A stretch of DNA of 60,003 nt from an uncultured Flavobacteriales bacterium (GCA_943788145.1 CALSPD010000026.1:1-60003), one strand, 5' to 3'; positions 48,508 to 58,336 are shown, counted from the first letter of the stretch. Program-made: numbers and translations. The notes: generated from the letters alone by a model not told the origin.

Positions 48508-49533
48508 ATGTTCCCACAGTTTAAATATTTCAAGGAGCTATACTATGCCTTAGTGGTTTTAGTCGTTGTGCTTTTAGGCGGCACCCTTGGTTACATCCTA
48601 ATCGAAGGTTATTCGTGGATGGATGCATTTTATATGACTGTGATAACGGTTTCAACTGTAGGGTTTAGCGAGGTTGTTCCATTAAGCATGGAGGGACGAT
48701 TATTTACTTCATTTTTGATTATTGGTACATTCGGAACCTTTGCTTATACCTTAAGTAACGTAGCCAAATATGTTGTCTCAGGTAAATATCGGATATATTT
48801 TAAAAATTATAAGGTTATGAATGAGTTGGAGCATCTGAGCAATCACGTAATCGTATGTGGTTATGGTCGAAATGGGAAACAAGCCATCAAAACACTGACG
48901 GCTCATAATCAGAAATTTGTTGTCATCGAGCGCGAAGTTGATATCGTGAATGTAATTCGTGAAAGCATGGAGGATTTGCTCATTATTGAAGGAGACGCAA
49001 CGGATGATAGTATATTATTAAAGGCTGGCGTAACACGGGCGAAAGCAATCATCGCGACTCTTCCAAAGGATGCCGATAATCTTTTTGTAGTGCTAAGCTC
49101 TCGTGAATTGAATCGTGAATTAAACATCATCTCTCGGGCATCTGATGATCGCAGTGAACATAAATTGAAAATCGCGGGGGCCAATAATGTGATCTTGCCG
49201 GATAATGTAGGGGGGTCTCATATGGCAACATTAGTCCTAACTCCCGATTTAATGGAATTTCTGGATCATATTTCGTTGATGGGAAAGGATGAATCCACCC
49301 TTGTTGAAATACAATTTAAGAACCTTCCATCCGATTTCGAGCATAAAAGCATTATCGAAATAGAAAAGCGATATAGAACCGGTGCAAGAATTATTGGTTA
49401 TAAGACCCCTCAAAATGAGGTAATTGTTAATCCATCGCCAGACACAGAGTTAGTCCAAAACTCGAAATTGTTTGTATTAGGTAATCCAGATCAAATCAGG
49501 CGATTAAAATCCGCGCTCCATATTGATGAATAA
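48508..49533 (+). CDS. Potassium channel family protein with RCK (TrkA) domains
   Basis: A 341-residue protein with two N-terminal membrane helices surrounding a pore loop. The selectivity segment is TVITVSTVGFSE (about 46-57), a TVGF variant of TVGYG, as in many prokaryotic channels. Then an RCK/TrkA-N domain starts near 110 (HVIVCGYGRNGKQAI, VIERE, EGDATDDSILLKAGV) and a TrkA-C domain closes the protein. It gates K+ flow at the inner membrane in response to a bound nucleotide or ion. The next gene starts at its stop codon. Confidence 0.92.
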   Translation: MFPQFKYFKELYYALVVLVVVLLGGTLGYILIEGYSWMDAFYMTVITVSTVGFSEVVPLSMEGRLFTSFLIIGTFGTFAYTLSNVAKYVVSGKYRIYFKNYKVMNELEHLSNHVIVCGYGRNGKQAIKTLTAHNQKFVVIEREVDIVNVIRESMEDLLIIEGDATDDSILLKAGVTRAKAIIATLPKDADNLFVVLSSRELNRELNIISRASDDRSEHKLKIAGANNVILPDNVGGSHMATLVLTPDLMEFLDHISLMGKDESTLVEIQFKNLPSDFEHKSIIEIEKRYRTGARIIGYKTPQNEVIVNPSPDTELVQNSKLFVLGNPDQIRRLKSALHIDE

Positions 49534-50439
49534 GTGGGAAAACCTAAAGTTTTAATTACTGGGGCGAATGGTTTAATAGGATCACATCTGGTCCAAAAAG
49601 CGAAGAATAAGTACAATCTCGCTTATACATCAAAGTCCTTTCGTGAATATCATGATGATGCGTTTAAGCAATTTGATTGGTTGAAGCTGGATGATATTTA
49701 TTCCTTTCTAAGTTCAATCAAACCTGAGTACATTGTCCATACAGCCGGAATAACATCCATCGAGTATGCCGCTTTAAATCCAATAGAAACAGAAATTGTA
49801 AATGTAAAAGCGGTTAGTGAAATCGTTCGTTATTGCGTTGAGAATCAAGTGCGATTGATTCATTTTTCGACTGATTTTGTTTTTGATGGCAAGCTCAAAG
49901 ACTATAAAGAACTTGATCCTGTCAACCCAATTAGCATTTACGCAAAATCTAAGGCCAACAGTGAACGCATAGTGTTGGAAGGCTGCAATAATTCGGTTGT
50001 AATAAGACCATCATGAGTTTATGGTCTCTCAAGGGAAATGGCTCGAATGAATTTCCCATTATTTATTAGAAAAAATCTAATTGAATCCAAGAACTTATCT
50101 ATTACGAGCGATCAATTCCGCTCTCCAACCTATGTAGGTGACATTGCTGAAACCACGCTCCGTTTATTGGCTACAGAAGAAATTGGAATTTTCCATATTG
50201 CCGGTCCTGAATGCATTAGTGTTTTTGATTTTGCGCTTAAAATTGCTGAAACCTTCAGCCTTGACGTAGGATTACTCAATCCAGTGTCGACCCCAATTTC
50301 TGATGCTGCAAAGGCTCGACCATTGTCCACTTGTTTAAATATTACTCGCGCTCAGCATTTATTGGCATACGAGCCACTCAACACCGATGAAGGATTATTG
50401 GTCTTAAGGCAAAAGCTGATCGATTACAATGCACCATAG
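49534..50439 (+). CDS. RmlD-like NAD-dependent sugar reductase, interrupted by an in-frame TGA
   Basis: The reading frame is continuous from GTG 49534 to 50439 except for a TGA at 50014-50016. Upstream: the Rossmann motif LITGANGLIGSHL, DxxVHTAG, STDFVFDG and YAKSKANSE (catalytic Tyr/Lys). Just at the stop, IRPS-stop-VYG occupies the place of the family motif RTSWVYG. The stop codon therefore most simply replaces a TGG tryptophan codon. Downstream, 141 further codons complete the domain. If real, it is a pseudogene; a G-to-A sequencing error is equally possible. Specificity (dTDP-4-dehydrorhamnose or other) is not provable. Confidence 0.8.
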
Positions 50440-50470
50440 ATTCCTATATATTTGAAAAAAGTCAAAACCT

Positions 50471-52036
50471 ATGCTCAACCTTCCTAAAGCCCTTTTCGGA
50501 TTTCTTTCTTTTTTCATCATCAGTGTTGCAACTTATGCTCAAGATGGTCAGCCTGTAAGGACGGTCGATGAAGCGATTAATGATTTTATGGAACCCATAA
50601 CGGGTGCCTTGATGAAGGTTATCTTCTTTACGATTCCCATTGGCTCAATGGAAGTTCCATTCGTTTTAATATGGTTGATCGCTGGTGCTTTGTTTTTTAC
50701 CATTTATATGAAATTCATAAATATTCGAGGTTTTAAACATGCTTTGGATGTGGTTCGAGGAAAATACGATAACCCAGATGACGCAGGTGAGGTTTCTCAC
50801 TTTCAAGCCCTGACCGCAGCACTTTCTGGAACTGTGGGTGTTGGCAATATTGCTGGTGTTGCTATCGCGGTTTCGTTAGGAGGCCCTGGAGCCACATTTT
50901 GGATGATCATGGCCGGACTTTTTGGAATGTCTTCCAAGTTTGTGGAATGCACATTAGGATTGAAATATCGAAAGGAAAATGACAACGGTAGCGTTTCGGG
51001 TGGACCAATGTATTATCTGAGCGAAGGACTTGCTAAACAAGGAAAAAAGGGACTTGGGAAAGTATTAGCCGTCATTTTCGCTATTGCGTGTATCGGAGGT
51101 TCATTTGGTGGAGGTAATATGGTGCAAATAAATCAAGCAACACAACAGTTGATTGAAGTGACAGGGGGTACTGAGAGTATATTCTTCGATCGCGGTTGGA
51201 TTTTTGGATTAATTATGGCCGTCATTGTTGGAGTAATTATTATCGGTGGGATTAAGAGCATTGCAAAAGTGACCGATAAGATTGTCCCGTTTATGGTAGC
51301 GATTTATGTGCTCGCTGCCTTGGTCGTAATTGGTTATAATATTGAAAATCTTGGTTGGGCTTTTGGTCAAATTATTGGTGGTGCATTTAGTCCAGATGCT
51401 ATGTATGGTGGATTTGTTGGAGTTCTAATCTTAGGATTTAAACGTGCAGCTTTTTCAAATGAAGCGGGCATTGGATCTGCATCCATTGCACATTCTGCGG
51501 CTAAAACAGACGAACCCATTAGTGAAGGACTTGTGTCGTTGCTTGAACCGTTTATCGATACAGTAGTAATTTGCACGATGACGGCATTGGTCATTATTTT
51601 CTCGGACTATGGCGCTTTTACCCCTGGTGAAGCATTTGCATCAGCGTCAACAGGTGGAAACGCAGCCGGAATCGGCTTAACTTCCTCTGCTTTTGCGCAA
51701 ACAATTAGTTGGTTCCCTATTGTACTTTCTGTTGCTGTGATACTTTTCGCCTTATCAACAATGATCTCGTGGAGTTATTATGGCATAAAGGCATGGACTT
51801 ATTTGTTCGGTGAAAGCACTGCATCAATTACCTCATATAAGATTCTCTTTTGTTTGCTTGTAATCGTTGGCGCTGCAATAAGCGCAAATCAAGTATTTGA
51901 TTTTGGCGATGCAATGATTTTTGCAATGGCCTTTCCCAATGTACTGGGATTGTATTTCTTAGCCCCTGAGATCAAAAAGGATTTACAGGATTATTTCAGA
52001 AGGATAAAATCTGGCGAGATTCAAGCGTATAAGTAG
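50471..52036 (+). CDS. Sodium:alanine symporter family (AGCS) transporter
   Basis: A 521-residue membrane protein with a signal-like N-terminus ([10 protein letters not shown]) not present in many AGCS proteins, then about ten to eleven helices. AGCS signatures are [52 protein letters not shown] and [26 protein letters not shown]. Members import alanine, glycine or related amino acids with Na+. It stands 32 bases after the RmlD-like gene. Confidence 0.93.
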   Translation: MLNLPKALFGFLSFFIISVATYAQDGQPVRTVDEAINDFMEPITGALMKVIFFTIPIGSMEVPFVLIWLIAGALFFTIYMKFINIRGFKHALDVVRGKYDNPDDAGEVSHFQALTAALSGTVGVGNIAGVAIAVSLGGPGATFWMIMAGLFGMSSKFVECTLGLKYRKENDNGSVSGGPMYYLSEGLAKQGKKGLGKVLAVIFAIACIGGSFGGGNMVQINQATQQLIEVTGGTESIFFDRGWIFGLIMAVIVGVIIIGGIKSIAKVTDKIVPFMVAIYVLAALVVIGYNIENLGWAFGQIIGGAFSPDAMYGGFVGVLILGFKRAAFSNEAGIGSASIAHSAAKTDEPISEGLVSLLEPFIDTVVICTMTALVIIFSDYGAFTPGEAFASASTGGNAAGIGLTSSAFAQTISWFPIVLSVAVILFALSTMISWSYYGIKAWTYLFGESTASITSYKILFCLLVIVGAAISANQVFDFGDAMIFAMAFPNVLGLYFLAPEIKKDLQDYFRRIKSGEIQAYK

Positions 52037-52059
52037 AATCACGATATATACGATCCGAT

Positions 52060-52992
52060 ATGCCTGCTTGGAGTAAAATTGTCAGGAATTATTTCACCTT
52101 CAATAGGCGTGAAAGAAGGGGCGTTTATGTATTAATAATAGTGATCCTAATCCTTTCGATTACGCATCTATTCATTCGGTTGACACCTGGAGAAATCGCC
52201 CCACTTACCGAAGAAGAATTGGCTGTTATCGCGGATTTTGAAGCATATCAAAAAGCGGCAAAGCTTAAAGAAATTGATGAAATTGAAATACGGGCTACAA
52301 CTACAGAGGAAGTCGAATGGAAATCATTCGATCTGAACAGAGTGAGTGTCTCAGAATTAGAAGCATTTGGTCTTGAGCATCGAATTGCTCAGAGGATAGA
52401 TAATTATAGAACAAAAGGGGGCAAGTTCTATAATATTGAAGATGTCGCAAGAATTTACGACATGCCAACCAATTGGCTTGAAGCTGCGAGTGGTTATTTG
52501 GAATTTCCAACGAGAGAAAACGAGGTGAAAACCGGTAAATACCAGGCATTTCAGCCACGCGACTCGATAACCCATAAGAAAAAACCAGTAATTTCAGTCA
52601 TAGACTTGAATGATGCGGATAGCGCAGCTTTGGTTTCTGTACCTTGGATTGGGCCGTTTTATGCAAAAGAAATAGTCAAGCTGAGGACTGGTCTCGGAGG
52701 ATTCCGTAGCTACGATCAACTTACGGAGATCTATATGATTCGAGATGAAGCGATTGAAAGCTTAATAAAGTATTCGACTATCGATGAGACCAAAATAATC
52801 ATGATTAACATAAATAAATGCGATGTTGCTTCTCTTGGTAAACACCCTTATTTAACCTGGAAACAAGCGAAAACGATCATTAACTATCGTTTTCAGCATG
52901 GAGAGTTTAAGACTATTGAAGGAATTAAAGAAACTGACGTTATAAGTGATTCAGTTTACGTTAAAATTGCACCTTACCTAACAACTGAATGA
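52060..52992 (+). CDS. Membrane-anchored helix-hairpin-helix protein (ComEA-like)
   Basis: A 310-residue protein with one N-terminal helix (about 22-40, YVLIIVILILSITHLF) and then three helix-hairpin-helix domains. Each starts with a hydrophobic (F/I)DLN or NINKC segment and has LGxxxAxxI(V)-type turns: FDLNRVSVSELEAFGLEHRIAQRI, IDLNDADSAALVSVPWIGPFYAKEIV and ININKCDVASLGKHPYLTWKQAKTI. ComEA-type proteins bind incoming DNA in the envelope; a DNA-binding role is inferred. It overlaps apt by four bases. Confidence 0.82.
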   Translation: MPAWSKIVRNYFTFNRRERRGVYVLIIVILILSITHLFIRLTPGEIAPLTEEELAVIADFEAYQKAAKLKEIDEIEIRATTTEEVEWKSFDLNRVSVSELEAFGLEHRIAQRIDNYRTKGGKFYNIEDVARIYDMPTNWLEAASGYLEFPTRENEVKTGKYQAFQPRDSITHKKKPVISVIDLNDADSAALVSVPWIGPFYAKEIVKLRTGLGGFRSYDQLTEIYMIRDEAIESLIKYSTIDETKIIMININKCDVASLGKHPYLTWKQAKTIINYRFQHGEFKTIEGIKETDVISDSVYVKIAPYLTTE

Positions 52993-53519
52993 TTCTGCGA
53001 GATAAAATCGATGCTGCAATTCGAACTATACCTGATTTTCCTAAGCCAGGCATCATGTTCAAGGACATAACACCAATTTTAAGGGATCCCGTTTTAGTAC
53101 ATCAAATTGCTCAAGAAATTGCGCGTCAGTTTAAAGGCCTAGGCGTTGAAGTTGTAGCAGGAATAGAAAGTAGAGGTTTCCTTTTCGGGATGCTTGTTGC
53201 ACAAGAATTAAATTGCAGTTTTGCAATCATTCGAAAAAAAGGCAAACTACCGCACAAAACTGTTGAAATGGAGTATGCTTTAGAATATGGATCTGCCATC
53301 ATTGAAATGCACGAGGATGAAATAAAGGCGGGCCAGAAAGTGATGATTCATGACGATTTACTAGCCACTGGAGGTACCGCTTCTGCCGCCTCAAAATTGG
53401 TAGGACAAGTTGGAGGCAAAATAGTAGGTTTTAGCTTCGTCATTGGCTTGGATTTTTTGGGAGGGAAAAAACTAATTGAACAACAATCGTCAAAGATTGT
53501 AACACTAATAAATTATTGA
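52989..53519 (+). CDS. apt: Adenine phosphoribosyltransferase
   Basis: A 176-residue purine-salvage enzyme making AMP from adenine and PRPP. It has the typical start [31 protein letters not shown], and the PRPP-binding loop [17 protein letters not shown]. The length is standard. ATG overlaps the end of the preceding gene; the next gene begins five bases after its TGA. Confidence 0.96.
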   Translation: MILRDKIDAAIRTIPDFPKPGIMFKDITPILRDPVLVHQIAQEIARQFKGLGVEVVAGIESRGFLFGMLVAQELNCSFAIIRKKGKLPHKTVEMEYALEYGSAIIEMHEDEIKAGQKVMIHDDLLATGGTASAASKLVGQVGGKIVGFSFVIGLDFLGGKKLIEQQSSKIVTLINY

Positions 53520-53524
53520 ATTAT

Positions 53525-54664
53525 ATGGATTTTGCAGCGTATGAGAACGAAGAGATGATCAGTCAAATGGTTCGTGATTTTGCAGAAAAAGAAATACGGC
53601 CATCTATGATGGATTGGGATGAGCGTCAGTTTTTCCCTGTAGACCTATTTAAAAAAATGGGTGAATTGGGAATGATGGGTGTATTTGTACCTGAAAAATA
53701 TGGAGGAGCTGGATTAGGCTATAATGAATACGTCACAATTGTGTCAGAGGTGGCGCGAATCTGTGGATCAATTGGATTGAGTGTTGCAGCCCATAATTCG
53801 CTTTGCACGAATCACATACTTCAATTCGGTACCGAAGAACAAAAGCAACGTTATTTACCAAAACTTGCGACTGCTGAATGGATTGGCGCATGGGGACTCA
53901 CAGAAACTGGAACAGGTTCTGACGCGGGTGGAATGAATACAACAGCGGTCAGAGATGGTGATTATTGGCTGGTTAATGGTTCAAAAAACTTTATCACCCA
54001 TGCCATTAGTGGTGATGTTGCTGTTGTAATAGTAAGAACCGGAGAGAAAGGTGATTCACATGGAATGACTGCTTTTGTTTTTGAAAAGGGAATGGAAGGT
54101 TTTTCTGGAGGAAAAAAAGAAGATAAGCTTGGTATGAGGGCTTCCGAAACAGCCGCCCTTTTCTTTGATAATTGCCGTATTCCACATAGTAATATGCTTG
54201 GGAAGGAGGGTGAAGGTTTCATTCAAGCAATGAAAGTCTTGGACGGTGGTCGAATCTCCATTGCCGCTCTAGCATTAGGCATCGCCAAGGGAGCTTTAGA
54301 CTGTTCGATTAAATACTCTAAAGAAAGAGAGCAATTTGGCAAACCAATTTCGCAATTTCAGGCAATCGCATTCAAACTAGCGGACATGGCAACAGAAATA
54401 GAAGCGGCCGAACTCTTAATAATGCAAGCTGCCGACCTTAAAAACAGAGGACAAAAAGTGACAAAAGAATCAGCATACGCTAAATACTTCGCATCTGAAG
54501 TTTCTGTTCGAGCGTCTACAGAAGCAGTGCAAATTCATGGAGGCTATGGCTATACAAAAGAATTTCCTGCTGAAAAATTTTATAGAGATTCCAAGCTTTG
54601 TACAATAGGTGAGGGAACTTCAGAGATTCAGAAATTGGTTATTTCTCGAGAAATTTTAAAATAA
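53525..54664 (+). CDS. Acyl-CoA dehydrogenase
   Basis: 379 residues from ATG 53525; an earlier in-frame TTG at 53516 overlaps the apt stop and is less likely. The FAD and substrate signatures are [31 protein letters not shown], and [19 protein letters not shown]; the catalytic Glu is in [13 protein letters not shown]. It oxidises acyl-CoA to enoyl-CoA and passes electrons to ETF. The sequence resembles short/branched-chain ACADs, but chain-length preference is not readable. Confidence 0.94.
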   Translation: MDFAAYENEEMISQMVRDFAEKEIRPSMMDWDERQFFPVDLFKKMGELGMMGVFVPEKYGGAGLGYNEYVTIVSEVARICGSIGLSVAAHNSLCTNHILQFGTEEQKQRYLPKLATAEWIGAWGLTETGTGSDAGGMNTTAVRDGDYWLVNGSKNFITHAISGDVAVVIVRTGEKGDSHGMTAFVFEKGMEGFSGGKKEDKLGMRASETAALFFDNCRIPHSNMLGKEGEGFIQAMKVLDGGRISIAALALGIAKGALDCSIKYSKEREQFGKPISQFQAIAFKLADMATEIEAAELLIMQAADLKNRGQKVTKESAYAKYFASEVSVRASTEAVQIHGGYGYTKEFPAEKFYRDSKLCTIGEGTSEIQKLVISREILK

Positions 54665-54688
54665 CACTGCTATTTATGAAAAGTTTCC

Positions 54689-54696
54689 TAGATTCG
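54689..54696 (+). promoter_or_regulatory. -7 box upstream of rpsU
   Basis: TAGATTCG fits TAnnTTTG with one change, 23 bases before the ATG at 54720. Confidence 0.45.
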
Positions 54697-54719
54697 CGCC
54701 CCAAAAGGATAAAAGAACT

Positions 54720-54911
54720 ATGCTAATTATTCCAGTAAAAGAAGGCGAATCAATTGAAAAGGCGCTTAAGAAGTACAAGAAGAAATTCGAAAGAACAGGT
54801 ACAATGAAGCAACTTAGGGCGCGTCAAAAATTCACGAAACCTTCTGTTGAGAATAGAGAAATGAGGCTGAAGGCTATCTACAGAAACCAGATGTTTGGTT
54901 CTGAAGAATAG
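54720..54911 (+). CDS. rpsU: 30S ribosomal protein bS21
   Basis: A 63-residue basic protein: IPVKEGESIEKALKKYKKKFERTG and RARQKFTKPSVENREMRLKAIYRN are diagnostic for bS21. It binds the 30S subunit near the 3' end of 16S rRNA and helps initiation. Monocistronic, with terminator directly behind. Confidence 0.96.
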   Translation: MLIIPVKEGESIEKALKKYKKKFERTGTMKQLRARQKFTKPSVENREMRLKAIYRNQMFGSEE

Positions 54912-54932
54912 TTAGAAACATTATATACTTTT

Positions 54933-54959
54933 AAATCCGCCCACTGAGGCGGATTTTTT
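54933..54959 (+). terminator. Intrinsic terminator of rpsU
   Basis: AAATCCGCC pairs perfectly with GGCGGATTT across a six-base loop, then T-run. Confidence 0.85.
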
Positions 54960-54970
54960 ATTTTAGGGCA

Positions 54971-55888
54971 ATTAAAGTTTGTCCCATCAAAGAAGTAGCC
55001 CAAGCATTTATTGATCACCTCTCCTTTGAGAAAAGGTATAGTAAGAACACCACTATTGCCTATAGAGCGGATCTATTCAATTTTGTAGCTTTTCTAGAAG
55101 TTACCTATGAGTTGACTTCGGTTAATCAGGTTTCTCGGAAACAAATTGCATCGTATATAGCTGAATTGAGCGAAGAGGGATTGAACCCAAGCAGCATTAA
55201 CCGGAAGTTAAGCACAATACAATCCTTTTTCGAGTATTTGTTAAGAAACGCACAAATTGCTAAAAATCCGGCTCGCCTTCTGCAAAGGCCAAAATCGAAT
55301 ACAAAGCTTCCAAGCTTTGTCAGAAACGAAGGAATTGAGAAACTGTTGAGTGAGTTTGAGTTTCCTCAAACGTTTGAGGGGCATCGGGACCGACTAATTA
55401 TTATAATTTTCTATGCCTGCGGGTTGCGGAGAGACGAGTTGATTAACCTGACTGAAAACAGCATCGACTTTGTTGATTCATCCATAAAAGTTTTGGGTAA
55501 ACGAAATAAAGAACGGGTAATTCCAGTATCGGAATCATTACTTGAGCAGATCAGGGATTATGTTAAGATCAAAGAGAACGAGGTGGTCGGAATGTGTGAA
55601 TATTTATTTGTCACAAAAAAGGGTAAAAAACTTTATCCCACCCTTGTCTATAAAACCGTAAAAAATTACCTTTCGCAGGTAACTTCTATGGATAAAAAAA
55701 GCCCTCATGTTTTGCGTCACACATTTGCTACCCATTTATTGAACGAGGGGGCGAATTTGCAATCCATAAAGGAATTATTGGGCCATTCTAGTTTGGCCGC
55801 CACTCAAGTTTACACACACACATCTCTGGATAAGCTAAAGGAAGTTTATCTTAAGTCTCACCCACGCAAAAAAAAAACCATAGTATGA
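54971..55888 (+). CDS. XerC/XerD-like tyrosine recombinase, start uncertain
   Basis: A tyrosine site-specific recombinase of about 300 residues that resolves chromosome dimers at dif. The N-terminal SAM-like domain (FIDHLSFEKRYSKNTTIAYRADLFNFVAFLE) lies upstream of the first standard start (TTG 55112), so the true start must be near 54971-54998, where no ATG, GTG or TTG occurs in frame. A rare ATT start or an indel is implied. The catalytic residues are in CGLRRDEL, HVLRHTFATHLL and LGHSSLAATQVYTHTS. Four-base overlap with hpf. Confidence 0.88.
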   Translation: MKVCPIKEVAQAFIDHLSFEKRYSKNTTIAYRADLFNFVAFLEVTYELTSVNQVSRKQIASYIAELSEEGLNPSSINRKLSTIQSFFEYLLRNAQIAKNPARLLQRPKSNTKLPSFVRNEGIEKLLSEFEFPQTFEGHRDRLIIIIFYACGLRRDELINLTENSIDFVDSSIKVLGKRNKERVIPVSESLLEQIRDYVKIKENEVVGMCEYLFVTKKGKKLYPTLVYKTVKNYLSQVTSMDKKSPHVLRHTFATHLLNEGANLQSIKELLGHSSLAATQVYTHTSLDKLKEVYLKSHPRKKKTIV

Positions 55889-56187
55889 ACGTGAAAGTCC
55901 ATTCGATTCATTTTGATGCAGATGTCAAGTTGATTAATTTTATCCATGATCGAGTTTCCAAATTGGACCTCTATTATGACAGCATTATTTCAAGTGAAGT
56001 GTATTTGAAAATAGAGAGATCTGCTGATTTGAGTAATAAAGTTGCTGAAATAAGAATAATGACACCAGGGAAAGAAATGTTCGCTAAAAAGCAATGTAAA
56101 AGCTTCGAAGAGGCTACTGATTTGGCTGCCGAGGCGCTTCGAAAGCAAGTAAAACGAAAAAAAGGAAAGCTATTGCAGGTAAATTAG
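55885..56187 (+). CDS. hpf: Ribosome hibernation promoting factor (short HPF)
   Basis: A 100-residue HPF/RaiA-fold protein: MNVKVHSIHFDADVKLINFI, a beta-alpha-beta core with KIERSAD and AEIRIM, and a basic C-terminal helix (ALRKQVKRKKGK). It binds the 30S subunit and stabilises inactive 100S or 70S ribosomes in stationary phase. Short type, without the C-terminal dimerisation domain. Translation is coupled to the recombinase gene by an ATGA overlap. Confidence 0.9.
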   Translation: MNVKVHSIHFDADVKLINFIHDRVSKLDLYYDSIISSEVYLKIERSADLSNKVAEIRIMTPGKEMFAKKQCKSFEEATDLAAEALRKQVKRKKGKLLQVN

Positions 56188-56237
56188 CGCGTATAACACT
56201 AATAAATGCTGGGCGTTGCGAAAAATATCACACAACG

Positions 56238-56268
56238 TTTGTTCGGTATAAAACAATGTATAAATTTG
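56238..56268 (+). promoter_or_regulatory. Promoter of the tRNA-tuf cluster
   Basis: TTTG (56238-56241), 19-base spacer and TAAATTTG (56261-56268): the best Bacteroidota promoter in the window. Confidence 0.75.
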
Positions 56269-56290
56269 CAGACCTTTTTCAGGGGGTCTG
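56269..56290 (+). promoter_or_regulatory. Hairpin at the transcript 5' end of the tRNA cluster
   Basis: CAGACC (56269-56274) pairs with GGTCTG (56285-56290); a G-C pair extends it by one if the last G of the -7 box is included. A T-rich stretch follows. It begins where transcription should start, so it is either a 5'-end stabilising hairpin or a short terminator. Confidence 0.4.
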
Positions 56291-56319
56291 CATTTTTGTT
56301 TTCGTTCATTGAAAAAAAT

Positions 56320-56393
56320 GCCGGTGTAGCTCAGCTGGCCAGAGCAGCTGATTTGTAATCAGCTGGTCGGGGGTTCGAATCCCTCCACCGGCT
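56320..56393 (+). tRNA. tRNA-Thr (TGT anticodon)
   Basis: 74 nt. Acceptor GCCGGTG pairs with CACCGGC; anticodon loop TTTGTAA gives TGT; the T loop has the usual GGTTCGAATCC. Discriminator T, CCA not encoded. Confidence 0.95.
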
Positions 56394-56422
56394 CATGTTT
56401 TAGCCCTGTTGAATAGGGTATC

Positions 56423-56505
56423 GGGGAGATACTCAAGCGGCCAACGAGGACAGACTGTAAATCTGTTGGTTTTTACCTTCGAAGGTTCGAATCCTTCTCT
56501 CCCCA
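56423..56505 (+). tRNA. tRNA-Tyr (GTA anticodon)
   Basis: 83 nt with a long variable arm. Acceptor GGGGAGA pairs with TCTCCCC; anticodon loop CTGTAAA gives GTA; discriminator A. Confidence 0.95.
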
Positions 56506-56575
56506 CGTTGGAATTGTAGTAAGTGTTGTTCTTTTATTTTTTGACCAAACCTCTTGAAAAAGGAGGAGATATTAA

Positions 56576-56648
56576 GCGGGAGTAGCTCAGTTGGTAGAGC
56601 ATCAGCCTTCCAAGCTGAGGGTCGCGGGTTCGAGCCTCGTCTCCCGCT
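56576..56648 (+). tRNA. tRNA-Gly (TCC anticodon)
   Basis: 73 nt. Acceptor GCGGGAG pairs with CTCCCGC; anticodon stem TCAGC/GCTGA with loop CTTCCAA gives TCC; discriminator T. Confidence 0.95.
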
Positions 56649-56671
56649 CGATTCGTGAAAGTCGATTAAAA

Positions 56672-56743
56672 GCCGATGTAGCTCAGGGGTAGAGCGCTTC
56701 CTTGGTAAGGAAGAGGTCAGGGGTTCAATTCCCCTCATTGGCT
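56672..56743 (+). tRNA. tRNA-Thr (GGT anticodon)
   Basis: 72 nt. Acceptor GCCGATG pairs with CATTGGC (one G-T pair); anticodon stem CTTCC/GGAAG with loop TTGGTAA gives GGT. Confidence 0.95.
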
Positions 56744-56789
56744 CAAAATTATTAATTTTAACTAATACATTAAACTAAAACTAATAACT

Positions 56790-57970
56790 ATGGCAAAGGA
56801 AAATTTTGATCGTTCCAAAGCCGCACTTGAACATCGGAACTATCGGTCACGTTGACCACGGAAAGACTACCTTACTGCTGCTATTACTACCGTCTTGCTA
56901 AGACAGGTTTGTCTGAATTCGGTTCATTCGACTCAATCGATAACGCTCCTGAAGAGAAAGAGCGTGGTATTACAATTAACACCGCTCACGTTGAGTACAA
57001 ACGGAAACCGTCACTACGCTCACGTTGACTGTCCAGGTCACGCGGATTACGTAAAGAACATGGTTACAGGTGCTGCTCAGATGGACGGTGCTATTTTGGT
57101 TGTTGCTGCTACTGACGGACCAATGCCACAAACCAGAGAGCACATTCTTCTTGGCTCGTCAGGTTGGTGTTCCTGATTCGTTGTTTTCATGAACAAGGTT
57201 GACTTGGTTGACGATGAAGAGTTGTTAGAACTTAGTTGAAATGGAAATTAGAGAATTGCTTTGCTTTCTACGATTATGATGGAGACAACGCTCCTGTAAT
57301 TCAAGGTTCTGCTCTTGGTGGTTTGAATGGTGAGCCAGAATGGGAAGATAAGTATATGGAATTGATGAATGCAGTTGATGACTTACATTCCATGCCTCCA
57401 CGTGATGTTGATAAGCCTTTCTTGATGCCAGTTGAAGATGTTTTCTCTATTACTGGTCGTGGAACAGTTGCTACTGGTCGAATTGAGCTGGTGTAATTAA
57501 CTCTGGTGATGCAGTTGAAATTATCGGTTTGAAGAGAAATTGACTTCACTTGTACTGGAGTTGAGATGTTCCGTAAGATTTTAGATAGAGGTGAAGCTGG
57601 TGATAACGTTGGTTATCTATTGAGAGGTATCGAGAAAGAGCGATATAGAAGAGGTATGGTTATCTGCAAGCCAGGTTCAGTTACTCCTCACAATAAGTTC
57701 AAAGCTGAGGTTTACGTATCTTAAGAAAGAAGAAGGTGGACGTCATACTCCATTCTCAAACAAGTACCGTCCACAGTTCTACTTTAGAACTACTGACGTT
57801 ACAGGTGAAATTCATCTTGCTGAAGGTACGTGAAATGGTAATGCCTGGTGATAACGTTACTATTGAAGTGACTTTGATGCTCCAGTTGCATGAACAAAGG
57901 TTTACGTTTGCGATCAGAGAAGGTGGTAGAACTGTTGGTGCTGGTCAGGTTACTGAGATTCATCGACTAA
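56790..57970 (+). CDS. tuf: Elongation factor Tu, with many frameshifts
   Basis: EF-Tu delivers aminoacyl-tRNA to the ribosome. The start [10 protein letters not shown] and the GTPase segments [23 protein letters not shown] and [22 protein letters not shown] are recognisable, as are domain 2/3 pieces ([27 protein letters not shown]) and the end [11 protein letters not shown]. But they are spread over all three frames; at least eight single-base indels interrupt the gene, e.g. within the first 50 bases (AAAGCCGCAC for AAACCGCAC). The span of 1181 bases is close to the expected 1188. Probably an intact gene in low-quality sequence. Confidence 0.93.
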
Positions 57971-58049
57971 GAATAAGTTATAATATAGAAGTGTGACGTT
58001 TATGGCTCCACCTTTCTGGTTATAAATGGTGTTTCTTGATTATCTAAAT

Positions 58050-58124
58050 ACGGGTGTAGCTCAGTTGGTAGAGCACTGGTCTCCAAAACCAGAGGCTCGT
58101 GAGTTCGATTCTCTACCACCCGTG
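58050..58124 (+). tRNA. tRNA-Trp (CCA anticodon)
   Basis: 75 nt. Acceptor ACGGGTG pairs with CACCCGT; anticodon stem CTGGT/ACCAG with loop CTCCAAA gives CCA. The T stem (GTGAG...CTCTAC) has an apparent extra base, in keeping with the poor sequence quality here. Position between tuf and secE is conserved in Bacteroidota. Confidence 0.92.
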
Positions 58125-58137
58125 CAAGAAAAGATAA

Positions 58138-58334
58138 ATGGCAGGAATTAAACATATATTAGAAGAATGCGTATGACGAATTACAATAAAGTAAGCTTGG
58201 CCAACTTGGTCAGACTTGCAAAGTAGCGCGTAGTTGTTTTAGTAGCCACTTTCATTATTCGCTGGTTATTTATTGTATGGATTTGCTGTTTGGTCAGATC
58301 ATGGATGTTATCTATAATAACATATTCGGTTTAA
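58138..58334 (+). CDS. secE: Preprotein translocase subunit SecE, frameshifted
   Basis: A short gene from ATG 58138 (MAGIKHILEE). In other frames it continues with a Trp/Pro-containing segment (TW, DL), VVVLVATFIIR, FIYGMDLLFGQ and DVIYNNIFGL, which matches the single-helix SecE of Bacteroidota (about 65 residues). Three or more indels prevent a continuous ORF. The exact stop (58332-58337) is uncertain. It stabilises SecY in the inner membrane. Confidence 0.8.
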
Positions 58335-58336
58335 TG

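Noticed and set aside
50014..50016. UGA might be read as tryptophan genome-wide.
   Set aside because: TGA is a normal stop for many genes here (for example apt, the EGF lipoprotein, purM), and release factor genes look standard. Only one site shows it.
56433..56738. Minus-strand frame of 101 codons over the tRNA genes (begins MRGIEPLTSSL).
   Set aside because: It is the well-known spurious translation of tRNA genes on the opposite strand.
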